64,000 nt of DNA from Clostridium algoriphilum. GTDB lineage: Bacteria; Bacillota; Clostridia; Clostridiales; Clostridiaceae. Position 1 is the first letter of the stretch. Every line of letters begins with the position of its first letter. Both the position numbers and the translations under genes were made by a program. The stretch spans positions 62,001 through 126,000 of the forward strand of contig NZ_JAIZZK010000005.1 of the NCBI RefSeq assembly GCF_020443705.1, written 5' to 3'. Positions 36,466 to 45,522 of this stretch are shown piece after piece. The notes under the pieces were generated by a model. That model had not been told where the DNA came from and did no database searches. It saw only the letters and a program-made list of their open reading frames with translations.

Positions 36466-37935
36466 TTGATAAATAAAGATATCGAGAATATGACAGTAGT
36501 CGAGCTTCGGGAACATTCTAAAGAACTCGGCATTAAAAATATTTCAAAACTTAAAAAAAGTGAATTAATTGAGGAAATAAAGAAGCTAACGCCAGTTTCT
36601 ATGCAAAAAGATGGGGTTACCTTAAGAGAAAAGATCAGTCCTAAAAGCACTTCTACTGTTGAGAACAATATTACAGAAAATTCGGAAAAGCAAGTCGAAA
36701 CAAAACCAATTCAAGAGCCAAAAGTAATCAAAAATGAAGACATTGATACAGGCTTTAAAAATCAAAATGAAAATAAAAAAGAAAAATTGCAAGAAATGAT
36801 AAATGAATCAGGCTCAGCAAGAGGAGTTCTAGAAATAATTGAGAACAATAGTTATGGTTTCTTAAGAGGAAATAATTATTTATCAGGTCCTGATGATATT
36901 TATGTTTCACCATCTCAAATCAGAAGATTCAACCTGAAAACAGGTGATGAAGTAGAAGGTAAAGTTAGAATACCTAAGGAAGGTGAAAAGTTTAAAGCTT
37001 TATTGTATGTACAAGGAGTAAATGGAGAAAATCCTGATAGAGCTGTGGGCAGAAAACCTTTTGAAAGATTAACTCCTATATACCCTACACAAAGATTGAC
37101 ATTAGAAACAAATGCAGCTGACTTATCTTCAAGAATGATGGATATAATTTCACCTATAGGTAAAGGGCAAAGAGGCATAATTGTAGCACAGCCAAAAGCA
37201 GGAAAAACAACACTTCTTAAAAAGATTGCTAACAGTATCTCTATAAATCACCCAGAAGTAAAATTAATTGTTGTTTTAATAGATGAAAGACCGGAAGAAG
37301 TTACTGACATGCAGAGATCAATTAAAGGCGAAGTAATTTATTCAACTTTTGATGAAGAACCAGATCATCATACAAAGGTAGCTTATATGGTACTTGAAAG
37401 AGCTAAAAGAATGGTGGAACAAGGTCAAGATGTAGTTATTCTATTAGATAGTTTAACTAGGCTTTCTAGAGCGTATAACCTGACTGTAACCCCATCGGGA
37501 AGAACTTTATCTGGTGGATTAGACCCTGGCGCACTTCTAATGCCGAAGAAATTTTTTGGTGCAGCTAGAAACATTGAAGAGGGTGGAAGTCTAACTATAC
37601 TCGCAACTGCTTTAGTAGAAACGGGAAGTAGAATGGATGATATGATTTTCGAGGAATTTAAGGGTACAGGCAATATGGAAGTTCACTTAGATAGAAAACT
37701 TCAAGAAAGAAGAATATTCCCAGCGATAGATATATACAAATCAGGAACAAGAAGAGAAGACTTATTACTTACTAAAATTGAGATGGAGACTATATATAGT
37801 TTAAGAAAGATAATGTACAGGGAGGGTAATGCACTAGGCGTAACAGAAAAACTCCTAAATATATTATCTACAACTAAGAGTAATGAGGATTTTTTAGAAA
37901 TGATAAATAAGAACTTTGAAGTATTAGCTAGGTAA
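36466..37935 (+). CDS. rho: Transcription termination factor Rho
   Basis: Rho (489 aa) is the hexameric RNA-DNA helicase that ends transcription. Residues 6-40 form the N-terminal helical Rho_N domain ([17 protein letters not shown]), 40-110 a charged low-complexity insert typical of clostridia, then the cold-shock-like RNA-binding domain ([35 protein letters not shown]). The ATPase domain has P-loop [12 protein letters not shown], the Walker [16 protein letters not shown] and the R-loop [13 protein letters not shown] through the arginine finger [17 protein letters not shown]. The start is TTG at 36466, 7 bases after GGAGGTG; an ATG at 36490 without a good site is the alternative. Confidence 0.96.
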   Translation: MINKDIENMTVVELREHSKELGIKNISKLKKSELIEEIKKLTPVSMQKDGVTLREKISPKSTSTVENNITENSEKQVETKPIQEPKVIKNEDIDTGFKNQNENKKEKLQEMINESGSARGVLEIIENNSYGFLRGNNYLSGPDDIYVSPSQIRRFNLKTGDEVEGKVRIPKEGEKFKALLYVQGVNGENPDRAVGRKPFERLTPIYPTQRLTLETNAADLSSRMMDIISPIGKGQRGIIVAQPKAGKTTLLKKIANSISINHPEVKLIVVLIDERPEEVTDMQRSIKGEVIYSTFDEEPDHHTKVAYMVLERAKRMVEQGQDVVILLDSLTRLSRAYNLTVTPSGRTLSGGLDPGALLMPKKFFGAARNIEEGGSLTILATALVETGSRMDDMIFEEFKGTGNMEVHLDRKLQERRIFPAIDIYKSGTRREDLLLTKIEMETIYSLRKIMYREGNALGVTEKLLNILSTTKSNEDFLEMINKNFEVLAR

Positions 37936-38061
37936 TGTAGATTTAAATAGGTATTATAAATTATTTTAACGACATTCAATATGATGATATAATTGCTGCC
38001 TTATCTTATTAAGTGTCGTTCTACTTATTAAGTGGATTAATATAATTTATATTTATATATA

Positions 38062-38098
38062 AAAAAGTGGAAAAGATAATTAAATCTTTTCCACTAAT
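38062..38098 (-). terminator. Intrinsic terminator of rpmE
   Basis: AGTGGAAAAGAT pairs with ATCTTTTCCACT. The T-run lies on the minus-strand side, so it terminates rpmE; rho on the other strand ends 127 bases earlier. Confidence 0.8.
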
Positions 38099-38101
38099 AT
38101 A

Positions 38102-38320
38102 TTATTCTACATCTTCATTTTTTATGTTAAATTTCTTCATGAATCTATCAACTCTTCCACCAGCATCAATATTCTTTTGCTTTCCAGTGTAGAATGGATG
38201 GCAATTAGAACATACGTCTACTTTAAGTTCTTGTTTAGTAGATCCTGTAATAAAAGTGTTTCCACATGCGCATTTAACAACTGTATCTTTATGGTATTCT
38301 GGATGTATTCCTTCTTGCAT
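38102..38320 (-). CDS. rpmE: 50S ribosomal protein L31
   Basis: L31 (72 aa), large-subunit protein bridging to the small subunit. [20 protein letters not shown] and [14 protein letters not shown] show the zinc-binding (C+) form with CxC and CxxC. The ATG at 38320 has AGAGGTG 6 bases upstream; an in-frame TTG 18 bases earlier overlaps the site. The gene lies on the minus strand although rho and the tdk-prmC-prfA genes around it are on the plus strand, and it carries its own terminator. Confidence 0.96.
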   Translation of the reverse strand: MQEGIHPEYHKDTVVKCACGNTFITGSTKQELKVDVCSNCHPFYTGKQKNIDAGGRVDRFMKKFNIKNEDVE

Positions 38321-38503
38321 ATTTTTCACCTCTTTCAAAATAAATATATACCCGTATTGTCAACTATTCAATTTTATCATATAATTAATAATTAAGTCAA
38401 TAAGAATTATATTAAATTTTACTTTAATTTATAATATATTTTTGATAAAATATATATAGTTGGATTTTTTTAAAACATTGATTAACAAATTGGAGGTAAA
38501 AGT

Positions 38504-39088
38504 ATGTACGGACCCAAAGATCATGGTTGGATTGAAGTCATTATAGGACCTATGTACAGTGGAAAGTCAGAGGAACTTATACGTAGGATAAGAAGAACCA
38601 ACATTGCGAAGCAGAAAGTACAAGTGTTTAAACCTCAAATTGACAATAGATACAGTAATACAGATGTTGTTTCTCACTGTGGAGCCAAGGTAGAAGCGGT
38701 TCCTGTTAAGGATAGCTCTCAAATATTAGAACTCTTAGATGCAGATACACAAGTTGTTGCCATTGATGAGGTGCAGTTTTTCGATAAAGATATAATTAGT
38801 GTAATTACGACACTCGCAGATGACGATAAAAGAGTAATATGTGCAGGGTTGGATATGGATTTTAAAGGAGAACCTTTTGGGCCAATACCACCACTTCTAG
38901 CTATTGCAGAATTTGTGGACAAAATTCAGGCTATTTGTGTTGTGTGTGGTAACCCCGCAACTAGAACTCAACGTTTAATAAATGGAAAACCAGCAAGATA
39001 TGAAGATCCCATCGTTTTAATTGGAGCTACAGAATCCTATGAAGCTCGGTGTAGGAAATGTCACATTGTTCCTAGGGAAGGGGTGTAA
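38504..39088 (+). CDS. tdk: Thymidine kinase
   Basis: Type II thymidine kinase (194 aa), salvage of thymidine to dTMP. The P-loop is [17 protein letters not shown] (residues 14-30), the magnesium and catalytic region is [11 protein letters not shown] (about 84-94), the zinc site is built from [13 protein letters not shown] and [16 protein letters not shown]-like C-terminal lasso is present as [11 protein letters not shown]. The stop is 2 bases before the DUF1385 start, so they are coupled. Confidence 0.95.
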   Translation: MYGPKDHGWIEVIIGPMYSGKSEELIRRIRRTNIAKQKVQVFKPQIDNRYSNTDVVSHCGAKVEAVPVKDSSQILELLDADTQVVAIDEVQFFDKDIISVITTLADDDKRVICAGLDMDFKGEPFGPIPPLLAIAEFVDKIQAICVVCGNPATRTQRLINGKPARYEDPIVLIGATESYEARCRKCHIVPREGV

Positions 39089-39090
39089 AT

Positions 39091-39996
39091 ATGGCTAAAC
39101 ATATTAATGTTGGAGGTCAGGCAGTTATTGAAGGTGTTATGATGAGAGGAAGTAATGGCATTGCCACTGCCGTGAGAACTGCGCAAGGAGAAATAGTTGT
39201 TGAAACAAATATTTATACATCATATACCAAAAAGAATAAATTATTAGGTTTACCAATAATAAGAGGATTTATTTCTTTGATTGAGTCCTTAGTTATAGGT
39301 GTAAAGACTTTAAATTATTCTGCTTCTTTTTTTGAAGATGAAGAGGAACCCTCAAAATTGGACAAATGGATAAAAAAAATGTTTAAAGAAAAAAGTAATG
39401 ATGTAATAATGGGAATATCCCTTGTTATTTCGCTAGCTATATCTATAGCACTATTTTTTATTTTACCTACAATAGTTGCTAATCTTTTTAGTAAAATGGG
39501 TGCAAACACAATGGGTATGAATATTGTAGAAGGAGTTATCAGAGTTCTGTTATTTTTAATATACGTGTATCTAATAGGCAAAATGGAAGATATTAAGAGA
39601 GTATACCAATATCATGGTGCGGAACATAAAACAATATTTTGCTATGAAAACGAGGTTGAATTAACTCCTGAGAATGCAGCTAAATTCGGCAGACTACATC
39701 CAAGGTGTGGTACAAACTTTTTGTTCCTAGTTATGATAGTTAGTATAATAGTGTTTTCTTTAACAGGTTGGAATTCGATTGGGGAGAGAATAATGTACAG
39801 GATTGTGTTGCTTCCTTTAATTTCAGGGGTAAGCTATGAAATTATTAAATGGATGGGGAAAAGTGAAGGCTCTTTAGCTAAAATCCTTTCTTATCCAGGA
39901 CTGAAGCTACAAAATCTAACTACAAGAGAACCGGATTTATCTCAATTAGAAGTGGCAATAAAAGCTCTTAAAGTAGCAGAGGGTATTGTGGATTAG
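39091..39996 (+). CDS. DUF1385 membrane protein (YqhQ-like)
   Basis: A 301-aa integral membrane protein of the DUF1385 family, annotated as a putative metal-dependent enzyme. INVGGQAVIEGVMMRG (residues 5-20) is the family signature. Hydrophobic segments lie near 108-132, 150-168, 205-228 and 232-255, and a conserved YHGAEHKTIFCYE (about 174-186) with RLHPRCGTNF (about 202-211) supplies likely metal ligands. Function is unknown. In clostridia it regularly precedes prmC-prfA, as here. Confidence 0.85.
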   Translation: MAKHINVGGQAVIEGVMMRGSNGIATAVRTAQGEIVVETNIYTSYTKKNKLLGLPIIRGFISLIESLVIGVKTLNYSASFFEDEEEPSKLDKWIKKMFKEKSNDVIMGISLVISLAISIALFFILPTIVANLFSKMGANTMGMNIVEGVIRVLLFLIYVYLIGKMEDIKRVYQYHGAEHKTIFCYENEVELTPENAAKFGRLHPRCGTNFLFLVMIVSIIVFSLTGWNSIGERIMYRIVLLPLISGVSYEIIKWMGKSEGSLAKILSYPGLKLQNLTTREPDLSQLEVAIKALKVAEGIVD

Positions 39997-40093
39997 CTAA
40001 AGAAAAATATAAATATAAACACATTACGTTAATTATGAATGTAGTCGGTAGAAAATTAATAAAGGCGGAAAATATGAATGAAGGTGTTAAATA

Positions 40094-40948
40094 ATTAATA
40101 TAGGAGAAATACTTCGAGAGGCATATGGAATTTTAAAAAAAGTTGAAATTGAAAGCTATATATTAGATTCGCAGCTTTTGTTATGCAAGGTTTTAAATAA
40201 GGATAAATTGTTCATAATGATTAATAGAGATTTTAATATTGATAAACAACAGGAAAATGAGTTTTTAGGGTTGATTCAATTAAGAAAAGATAAAATGCCT
40301 ATAAAATATATCCTTGGGAAATGTGAATTTATGGGTATGGATTTTATAGTAAGGCCAGGGGTTTTAATACCGAGGCCTGATACAGAAATATTGGTTGAGG
40401 AAGTAATAAAGCATATAAAAGAGAACGGTTATATTGATATATGCGACGTCTGTAGTGGAAGTGGAGCTATTGGCATTGCGATAGCTGAATTCATTAAAGA
40501 TGCCAATGTGTCGCTGTACGATATATCTCCAGAAGCTTTAGCTGTGTCGGCATTAAATATAAAGAAATTCAACTTATCTGTTAGGGTTAATGAGGAGGTT
40601 AGTGATTTATTACAAGTAGCTATTGATCAAAATAAGAAGTTTGAAGTAATAGTCTCTAATCCTCCTTATATAAGACAATCAGTTATTCCTACTTTGATGG
40701 AGGATGTAAAAAACTATGAGCCGGTTATAGCTCTCAGTGGTGGAGAGGATGGTTTGGAATTTTACAGGAGAATTGCAGAACAGAGCTTAAATGTGTTAAA
40801 AAAAGGAGGGCTTCTAGCTTTTGAAATAGGATATGATCAAAGGGAAGAAGTTACAAATATTCTTTTGAAATCGGGATTTATGGCGATAAAATGTATTAAG
40901 GACTTATCGGGAAATGATAGGGTTATTGAGGCTACATTAATGGATTAG
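40094..40948 (+). CDS. prmC: Peptide chain release factor N5-glutamine methyltransferase, apparent ATT start
   Basis: PrmC methylates the glutamine of the GGQ motif of release factors with S-adenosylmethionine. The SAM domain has CDVCSGSGAIGIAIAE and the catalytic VSNPPYI; VRPGVLIPRPDTEILVEEV is also typical. The frame continues upstream of the first normal start (TTG at 40178, which has no ribosome binding site) through NIGEILREAYGILKK and ESYILDSQLLL, the standard N-terminal helical domain. Starting at ATT 40094 gives 284 aa, the normal length. AAGGTG lies 7 bases before ATT. A 6-codon mini-frame (ATG at 40074 to TAA at 40092-40094) overlaps the ATT by one base, which suggests coupled initiation. 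The target gene prfA is next. Confidence 0.85.
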   Translation: MNIGEILREAYGILKKVEIESYILDSQLLLCKVLNKDKLFIMINRDFNIDKQQENEFLGLIQLRKDKMPIKYILGKCEFMGMDFIVRPGVLIPRPDTEILVEEVIKHIKENGYIDICDVCSGSGAIGIAIAEFIKDANVSLYDISPEALAVSALNIKKFNLSVRVNEEVSDLLQVAIDQNKKFEVIVSNPPYIRQSVIPTLMEDVKNYEPVIALSGGEDGLEFYRRIAEQSLNVLKKGGLLAFEIGYDQREEVTNILLKSGFMAIKCIKDLSGNDRVIEATLMD

Positions 40949-41071
40949 GTAAGCTATCTTGGCGGGTTAAGCCATTAATGTAGAATGATTATTAATTGGG
41001 TATGGTTTGTATTTTACATCTGATTGTGATATAATTAAATAATGTGAAAATATATATACGGAGTGATAAAA

Positions 41072-42154
41072 ATGTTAGATATGCTTGATTTTACGGAAAA
41101 CAAATATGATGAACTTTCAATAAAAATTAGTGATCCTTTGGTTATAGCTAATCAAAAGGAATGGCAGAAATTGTGCAAAGAACATGCAGGTTTAGAAATA
41201 ATTGTTACAAAATATAGAATATATAAAAAAGCTAAACAAGAGATAGAAACAAATAAAGAGATGCTTAAAGAAGAATCTGAAAAAGAAATGAAAGATATGA
41301 TTCAAGAAGAAATTAAAGAATTAGTTGAAATTAAAGAAACTACGCAGGAAGAGTTAAGAATTTTACTTTTGCCTAAGGATCCAAATGATGAGAGAAATGT
41401 ATTTGTTGAAATTAGAGCAGGGGCTGGTGGAGACGAAGCAGCTTTGTTTGCAGCAAATTTATTTAGGATGTATACAAGATATGCAGAGCGTAATAAATGG
41501 AAAGTTGAAGTAATGAGTGCTAATGAAACTGATATTGGTGGATTCAAAGAAGTAGTATTTATGATAAAAGGTGAATCTACGTATAGTAAGTTTAAATATG
41601 AGAGTGGAGTGCATAGGGTTCAGAGAGTCCCTGACACTGAATCGAGTGGAAGAATCCATACATCTACGGCGACTGTTGCAGTTCTGCCAGAGGTTGATGA
41701 TGTAGACATAGAAGTTAGTGCAAATGATTTAAGAATAGATGTGTTTAGAGCATCTGGTAATGGAGGACAATGCGTTAATACTACTGATTCGGCAGTAAGG
41801 ATGACGCATATTCCTACAGGACTTGTAGTTTCTTGTCAGGATGAGAAATCACAGTTAAAGAACAAAGAAAAAGCTTTAAAAATACTAAAATCTAGATTGT
41901 TTGATAGAGCTGAGGCTGAGAGATCTGCAGGAATAGCTGAAGAAAGAAAGAGTCAAGTAGGTACGGGAGATAGAAGTGAGAGAATAAGAACATACAACTA
42001 TCCTCAAGGTAGGGTAACAGATCATAGAATAGGGTTAACGTTGTATAGGCTAGAAGCATTTCTTGATGGAGACATAGATGAAATGATGAATAACTTAATA
42101 ACTGCTGACCAAGCAGAAAAGATGAAAGCTATGGGAAATAATGATACTGAATAA
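41072..42154 (+). CDS. prfA: Peptide chain release factor 1
   Basis: RF1 (360 aa) ends translation at UAA and UAG. The stop-codon-reading PxT motif is PDT in [15 protein letters not shown] (about 187-201), and the peptidyl-hydrolysis motif is [15 protein letters not shown] (GGQ near 232), the target of PrmC encoded just upstream. [15 protein letters not shown] near 120 is typical of the family. ATG at 41072 follows CGGAG by 8 bases; an in-frame GTG at 41063 overlaps the site. Confidence 0.97.
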   Translation: MLDMLDFTENKYDELSIKISDPLVIANQKEWQKLCKEHAGLEIIVTKYRIYKKAKQEIETNKEMLKEESEKEMKDMIQEEIKELVEIKETTQEELRILLLPKDPNDERNVFVEIRAGAGGDEAALFAANLFRMYTRYAERNKWKVEVMSANETDIGGFKEVVFMIKGESTYSKFKYESGVHRVQRVPDTESSGRIHTSTATVAVLPEVDDVDIEVSANDLRIDVFRASGNGGQCVNTTDSAVRMTHIPTGLVVSCQDEKSQLKNKEKALKILKSRLFDRAEAERSAGIAEERKSQVGTGDRSERIRTYNYPQGRVTDHRIGLTLYRLEAFLDGDIDEMMNNLITADQAEKMKAMGNNDTE

Positions 42155-42206
42155 TTTATTTGAGTAAATTGAAGCGAAAATATTTTTATAAATGAAGGGT
42201 GTAGTT

Positions 42207-42782
42207 ATGAATATAAATAAAGCCATTAGAAAGCAAAAAAGAACTTATAAACGGTTTATGCTATCAATGTGCTTTATTTTTGTTCTATTACCAATTGTAT
42301 TGATTATATCAAAGGTTATAAATATGTTTTTTATTACATATTTACTTTGCATAGAATTGATGATTGTTTTTGTTATACTTTTTAGGTTTAACGAAGAATA
42401 TATTGATTTCAAATTGGATGGGTATAAAATTAGTATATGGTGTGGAATTGCAAAGACTAAATTTATTATTATATGTAAAAAAGTTAGTTTAGTTCATGTT
42501 GAAGGTTATGGTATAAACTTAGCAATTATTATAATAGTGAAGTCTAAGTTTAGAAACAAAAAAAATTATCCTGTTGATATTAATTTTTTAGAGAAATACC
42601 CTTATGTAACTTATATGTATAACAAAATTAAAATCCTTAATCCAGAAGAAAATTATTTCTGTTTTATAATTAATAATGGTGGATTTAAGAAATACATGCT
42701 GCTAGATGAATTGTATAAATTTTGTGAGCAAGCAATATTTTCTGATGATGCTATAGATATTATTAAAGAATATAGAGATTGA
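42207..42782 (+). CDS. Unknown membrane protein after prfA
   Basis: A 191-aa protein, family not recognised. Residues 1-15 are basic, then two adjacent hydrophobic segments (about 17-38 and 41-62), then a mainly beta-rich and basic cytoplasmic part (KLDGYKISIWCGIAKTK, LVHVEGYGINLAIIIIVK). This layout recalls small PH-like membrane proteins, but no signature allows a call. GAAGGGTG precedes the ATG at 42207. It lies 52 bp after prfA and probably shares its transcript. Confidence 0.6.
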   Translation: MNINKAIRKQKRTYKRFMLSMCFIFVLLPIVLIISKVINMFFITYLLCIELMIVFVILFRFNEEYIDFKLDGYKISIWCGIAKTKFIIICKKVSLVHVEGYGINLAIIIIVKSKFRNKKNYPVDINFLEKYPYVTYMYNKIKILNPEENYFCFIINNGGFKKYMLLDELYKFCEQAIFSDDAIDIIKEYRD

Positions 42783-42789
42783 AGCATAA

Positions 42790-42866
42790 ACCCCCACATG
42801 CATAAATAAAATCATTATATAGAGATATAGAATAAAACTTAAGTATATTTCTATAGAAGTGGGGGT
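42790..42866 (+). promoter_or_regulatory. Leader with possible ribosome-binding-site sequestration, ZIP gene
   Basis: ACCCCCAC at 42790-42797 is the exact complement of GTGGGGGT at 42859-42866, which contains the ribosome binding site of the ZIP transporter gene. Pairing would close a 61-nt AT-rich loop and block initiation. No metal riboswitch motif is recognised. Confidence 0.4.
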
Positions 42867-42872
42867 ATTAAT

Positions 42873-43601
42873 TTGAAAAGTAGTATCGTTTTGGTGATTA
42901 TTTTTTCAGGAATAATGGCATTAATTGGCACCATGCTAGGGGCGATATTAGGTGTTGTTATGAATAAGCCTTCAAGAAAATTACTGGGAAACATCATAGG
43001 ATTTGCATCAGGACTTATGCTTTCTATAGTTGTATTTGAACTTATTCCGGAAGCTAAAAATAAAACAGGTATTTTTGGAACTTTAATGTTTTTAATTTTA
43101 GGTATTATTATTGTTGTAATAATAGATAAAATGAGTAATTTAAGCAGCAATATAAAATCACAATATACAAAAGTGGCATTTATGGTTGCTGTGGGTATAA
43201 TGATTCATAATTTTCCGGAAGGGCTCGTAATGGGATTTGGTTTTGCTAATGGAGATAACTTAGGGCTCAAAATGAGTTTAATAATTGCAATACATGATGT
43301 GCCAGAGGGGCTAGCTGTGGCAGCGCCACTTATGCTCTCGGGAATAAAAAGTAGCAAAATATTGTTTTTTGCTTTCCTAACGGCACTTCCTACTGCTATT
43401 GGTGCCTGGATAGGAATTTATATTGGAAGCGTATCGGTAGAGGCACTGGGTAGCGCTTTAGCTTTTGCCTCTGGGGTTATGTTATATGTAATTTATGGAG
43501 AAATGATTCCGCAGTCTAAAAAACTTTGGCCAGGGACTACAAGTACATTGGGAATTCTCTCAGGAATGATAGTTGGTTTGTTGATGATTAATGTGATTTA
43601 A
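42873..43601 (+). CDS. ZIP-family divalent metal transporter
   Basis: A 242-aa transporter with eight predicted membrane segments. The metal-site helices carry HNFPEGLVMGFG (about 111-122) and HDVPEGLAVAAPL (about 141-153), the ZIP hallmark for zinc, iron or manganese import; GEMIPQSKK near the end is also typical. Metal specificity is not readable. The start is TTG at 42873, 7 bases after GGGGGT. It lies between prfA and ywlC in an otherwise translation-linked cluster. See the leader entry for possible regulation. Confidence 0.9.
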   Translation: MKSSIVLVIIFSGIMALIGTMLGAILGVVMNKPSRKLLGNIIGFASGLMLSIVVFELIPEAKNKTGIFGTLMFLILGIIIVVIIDKMSNLSSNIKSQYTKVAFMVAVGIMIHNFPEGLVMGFGFANGDNLGLKMSLIIAIHDVPEGLAVAAPLMLSGIKSSKILFFAFLTALPTAIGAWIGIYIGSVSVEALGSALAFASGVMLYVIYGEMIPQSKKLWPGTTSTLGILSGMIVGLLMINVI

Positions 43602-43671
43602 TGGCATTAGAACAAATTATACTAGTTAAGGTTTAAGGCAATTAGTGGAGTTTTAATTAAGAGGTGTATAA

Positions 43672-44718
43672 ATGGATACAAAGATTGTAATAATAGACGA
43701 AAATAATATTAATCAAAATATAATTAATCAGGCAGGGACGGTTATAAAACAAGGCGGATTAGTTGCTTTTCCTACTGAGACAGTCTATGGACTTGGGGCG
43801 AATGCCTTAGATAAAATAGCTGTAGAAAAGATTTTCAAGGCTAAAGGGAGACCTCAGGATAACCCCCTTATTGTTCATGTTGCTGATTTAAACATAGAGT
43901 CTTTAGTTAAAGAAATACCGTTCATTGCAAAAAAAATTATGAAAAAATACTGGCCCGGACCAATAACACTTATTTTTGATAAGTCAGATTTAATTCCGAG
44001 TACTACAAGTGCGGGGCTTGATACTGTAGGTATAAGGATGCCATCAAACATCGTTGCAAGAAAACTTATTGAGGCAGCAGGAACACCTATTGCAGCTCCA
44101 TCAGCCAATATATCGGGGAGACCTAGTCCTACTGATGTAGAAAGTTGTATTGAGGATTTAAGTGGGAAGATTGAGTATATTCTAGGTGGGGATAAAAGCA
44201 CGGTTGGTCTTGAGTCAACAATAGTAGATTGTACTTGCACTCCTTTATGCATACTTAGGCCGGGAGCTATTACCATTGAAATGTTAAGAGAAATAGATGA
44301 ACATATATATATCGATAAAAATATAATGTCTAACCCAAAAAATGACTTTAAGCCTAAGGCGCCTGGGATGAAGTATAGGCATTATGCACCAAAATCTCCA
44401 GTAAAAATTATTTGTGGAAATTTAGAAAAAACAGTTGCAAAAATCAATGAGATAGTGCAAACTAATATGGGAAATAAAAAAATAGGAATTATAGCAACAG
44501 ATGAAACAAAAAATAAATATCCTTACGGCACCGTTATTTCATTAGGTAGCAGAAATAAACCTAATGATGTGGCGAGAAATCTATTTGAGGTTTTAAGAAG
44601 CTTTGATGATGTAGATGTAGATTTGATATTGTCAGAGGCATTTGAAGAAAAAGGTATAGGTGTTGCTATAATGAATAGGCTTAAGAAATCTGCAGGTTTT
44701 GATATAATTAAAGTTTAG
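43672..44718 (+). CDS. ywlC: Threonylcarbamoyl-AMP synthase (Sua5/YwlC)
   Basis: YwlC (348 aa) makes threonylcarbamoyl-AMP from threonine, bicarbonate and ATP for the t6A modification of ANN-decoding tRNAs. The YrdC domain (1-210) has GGLVAFPTETVYGLGANA, KGRPQDNPLIVHVAD and TVGIRMPSN. The C-terminal Sua5 domain (about 225-348) starts after the linker KAPGMKYRHYAPKSP and ends in GVGVAIMNRLKKSA-like GIGVAIMNRLKKSAG. Full-length Sua5 type rather than short YrdC type. The arginine phosphatase relic follows. Confidence 0.95.
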   Translation: MDTKIVIIDENNINQNIINQAGTVIKQGGLVAFPTETVYGLGANALDKIAVEKIFKAKGRPQDNPLIVHVADLNIESLVKEIPFIAKKIMKKYWPGPITLIFDKSDLIPSTTSAGLDTVGIRMPSNIVARKLIEAAGTPIAAPSANISGRPSPTDVESCIEDLSGKIEYILGGDKSTVGLESTIVDCTCTPLCILRPGAITIEMLREIDEHIYIDKNIMSNPKNDFKPKAPGMKYRHYAPKSPVKIICGNLEKTVAKINEIVQTNMGNKKIGIIATDETKNKYPYGTVISLGSRNKPNDVARNLFEVLRSFDDVDVDLILSEAFEEKGIGVAIMNRLKKSAGFDIIKV

Positions 44719-44772
44719 AAAATAATAATTTTTATTTAGAATTTATTCTAGAGGACTACAAGGAGGATTACT

Positions 44773-44955
44773 ATGGATATATTATGTGTTTGTAATGAGA
44801 AAATGCTAAAAAGCGTTATGCTAGAAGCTATTTTTAATAAAATATGTATTATAGACAATATAACCTCCAATGTTAAATACATTTCATTATACATAAAAAA
44901 AATCAACGATCTAAAAACAATAGATTTTTATTGTTCCATGATAAAAGGAAGATAA
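44773..44955 (+). pseudogene. Relic of a low-molecular-weight protein arginine phosphatase gene (YwlE-like)
   Basis: A 60-codon frame. Its first 26 residues follow the start of YwlE-type phosphatases (normally M-x-I-L-F-V-C-T-G-N-T-C-R-S-x-M-A-E-A-I-F-N): here DILCVCNEKMLKSVMLEAIFNKI. The catalytic loop CTGNTCRS has become CNEKMLKS: the first Cys remains but the arginine and glycine needed for phosphate binding are gone. The other 90 or so residues, including the DPF catalytic aspartate, are missing. The place between ywlC and rpiB is exactly where clostridia and bacilli carry this gene. The ribosome binding site (AAGGAGG) is intact, so a 60-aa peptide may still be made. Confidence 0.65.
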
Positions 44956-45045
44956 GGTATTTAAGTAATTTATTTAGATGCTGATATCTTCTTTTTTTGT
45001 AGTATTATATATTGCTAGCAAAGTATTTTATGGAGGTGTTTTATA

Positions 45046-45495
45046 ATGAAAATAGCATTAGGTTGCGACCATGGAGGATTAAGCTTAAAAAAAGAGATAA
45101 TTAAGCATTTGGAGAGTAAAAATATTGAGGTAAAAGACTTTGGAACTTATACTGAAGATTCTTGTGATTATCCAGAATATGCATTAAAAGTTGCAGAGGA
45201 AGTAGTGGCGGGAAACTGTGAGCTTGGTGTATTAATATGTGGTACAGGTATAGGAGTAAGCATCTCTGCTAATAAAGTGCCTGGGATAAGAGCTGCACTA
45301 TGTAGTGATACTTTTAGTGCTCATGCAACACGCGAGCATAATAATGCTAACGTACTTACTCTAGGTGCACGAGTTGTTGGCACGGGCTTAGCTCTTGACA
45401 TAGTAGATACTTTTATAAGTGCTAAATTTCAAGGAGACAGACATCAAAGAAGAATTGACAAAATTGCTGATATTGAAAAAAAATATTCTAAATAA
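45046..45495 (+). CDS. rpiB: Ribose-5-phosphate isomerase B
   Basis: RpiB (149 aa) interconverts ribose 5-phosphate and ribulose 5-phosphate. IALGCDHGGLSLKKEI (residues 3-18), LICGTGIGVSISANK (catalytic Cys near 66) and HNNANVLTLGARVVG are the LacAB/RpiB signatures. TGGAGGTG precedes the ATG. upp follows 27 bp downstream; both serve nucleotide metabolism. Confidence 0.96.
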   Translation: MKIALGCDHGGLSLKKEIIKHLESKNIEVKDFGTYTEDSCDYPEYALKVAEEVVAGNCELGVLICGTGIGVSISANKVPGIRAALCSDTFSAHATREHNNANVLTLGARVVGTGLALDIVDTFISAKFQGDRHQRRIDKIADIEKKYSK

Positions 45496-45522
45496 ACATC
45501 TAAAAATTAGGAGGAAATACAT

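Noticed and set aside
40178-40180. TTG as start of prmC
   Set aside because: No ribosome binding site, and it would delete 28 residues of conserved N-terminal domain.
41630-41680. PDT instead of PAT/PVT as an altered stop-codon motif in RF1
   Set aside because: The middle residue varies between species (Bacillus has an acidic residue too), so only the Pro and Thr count.
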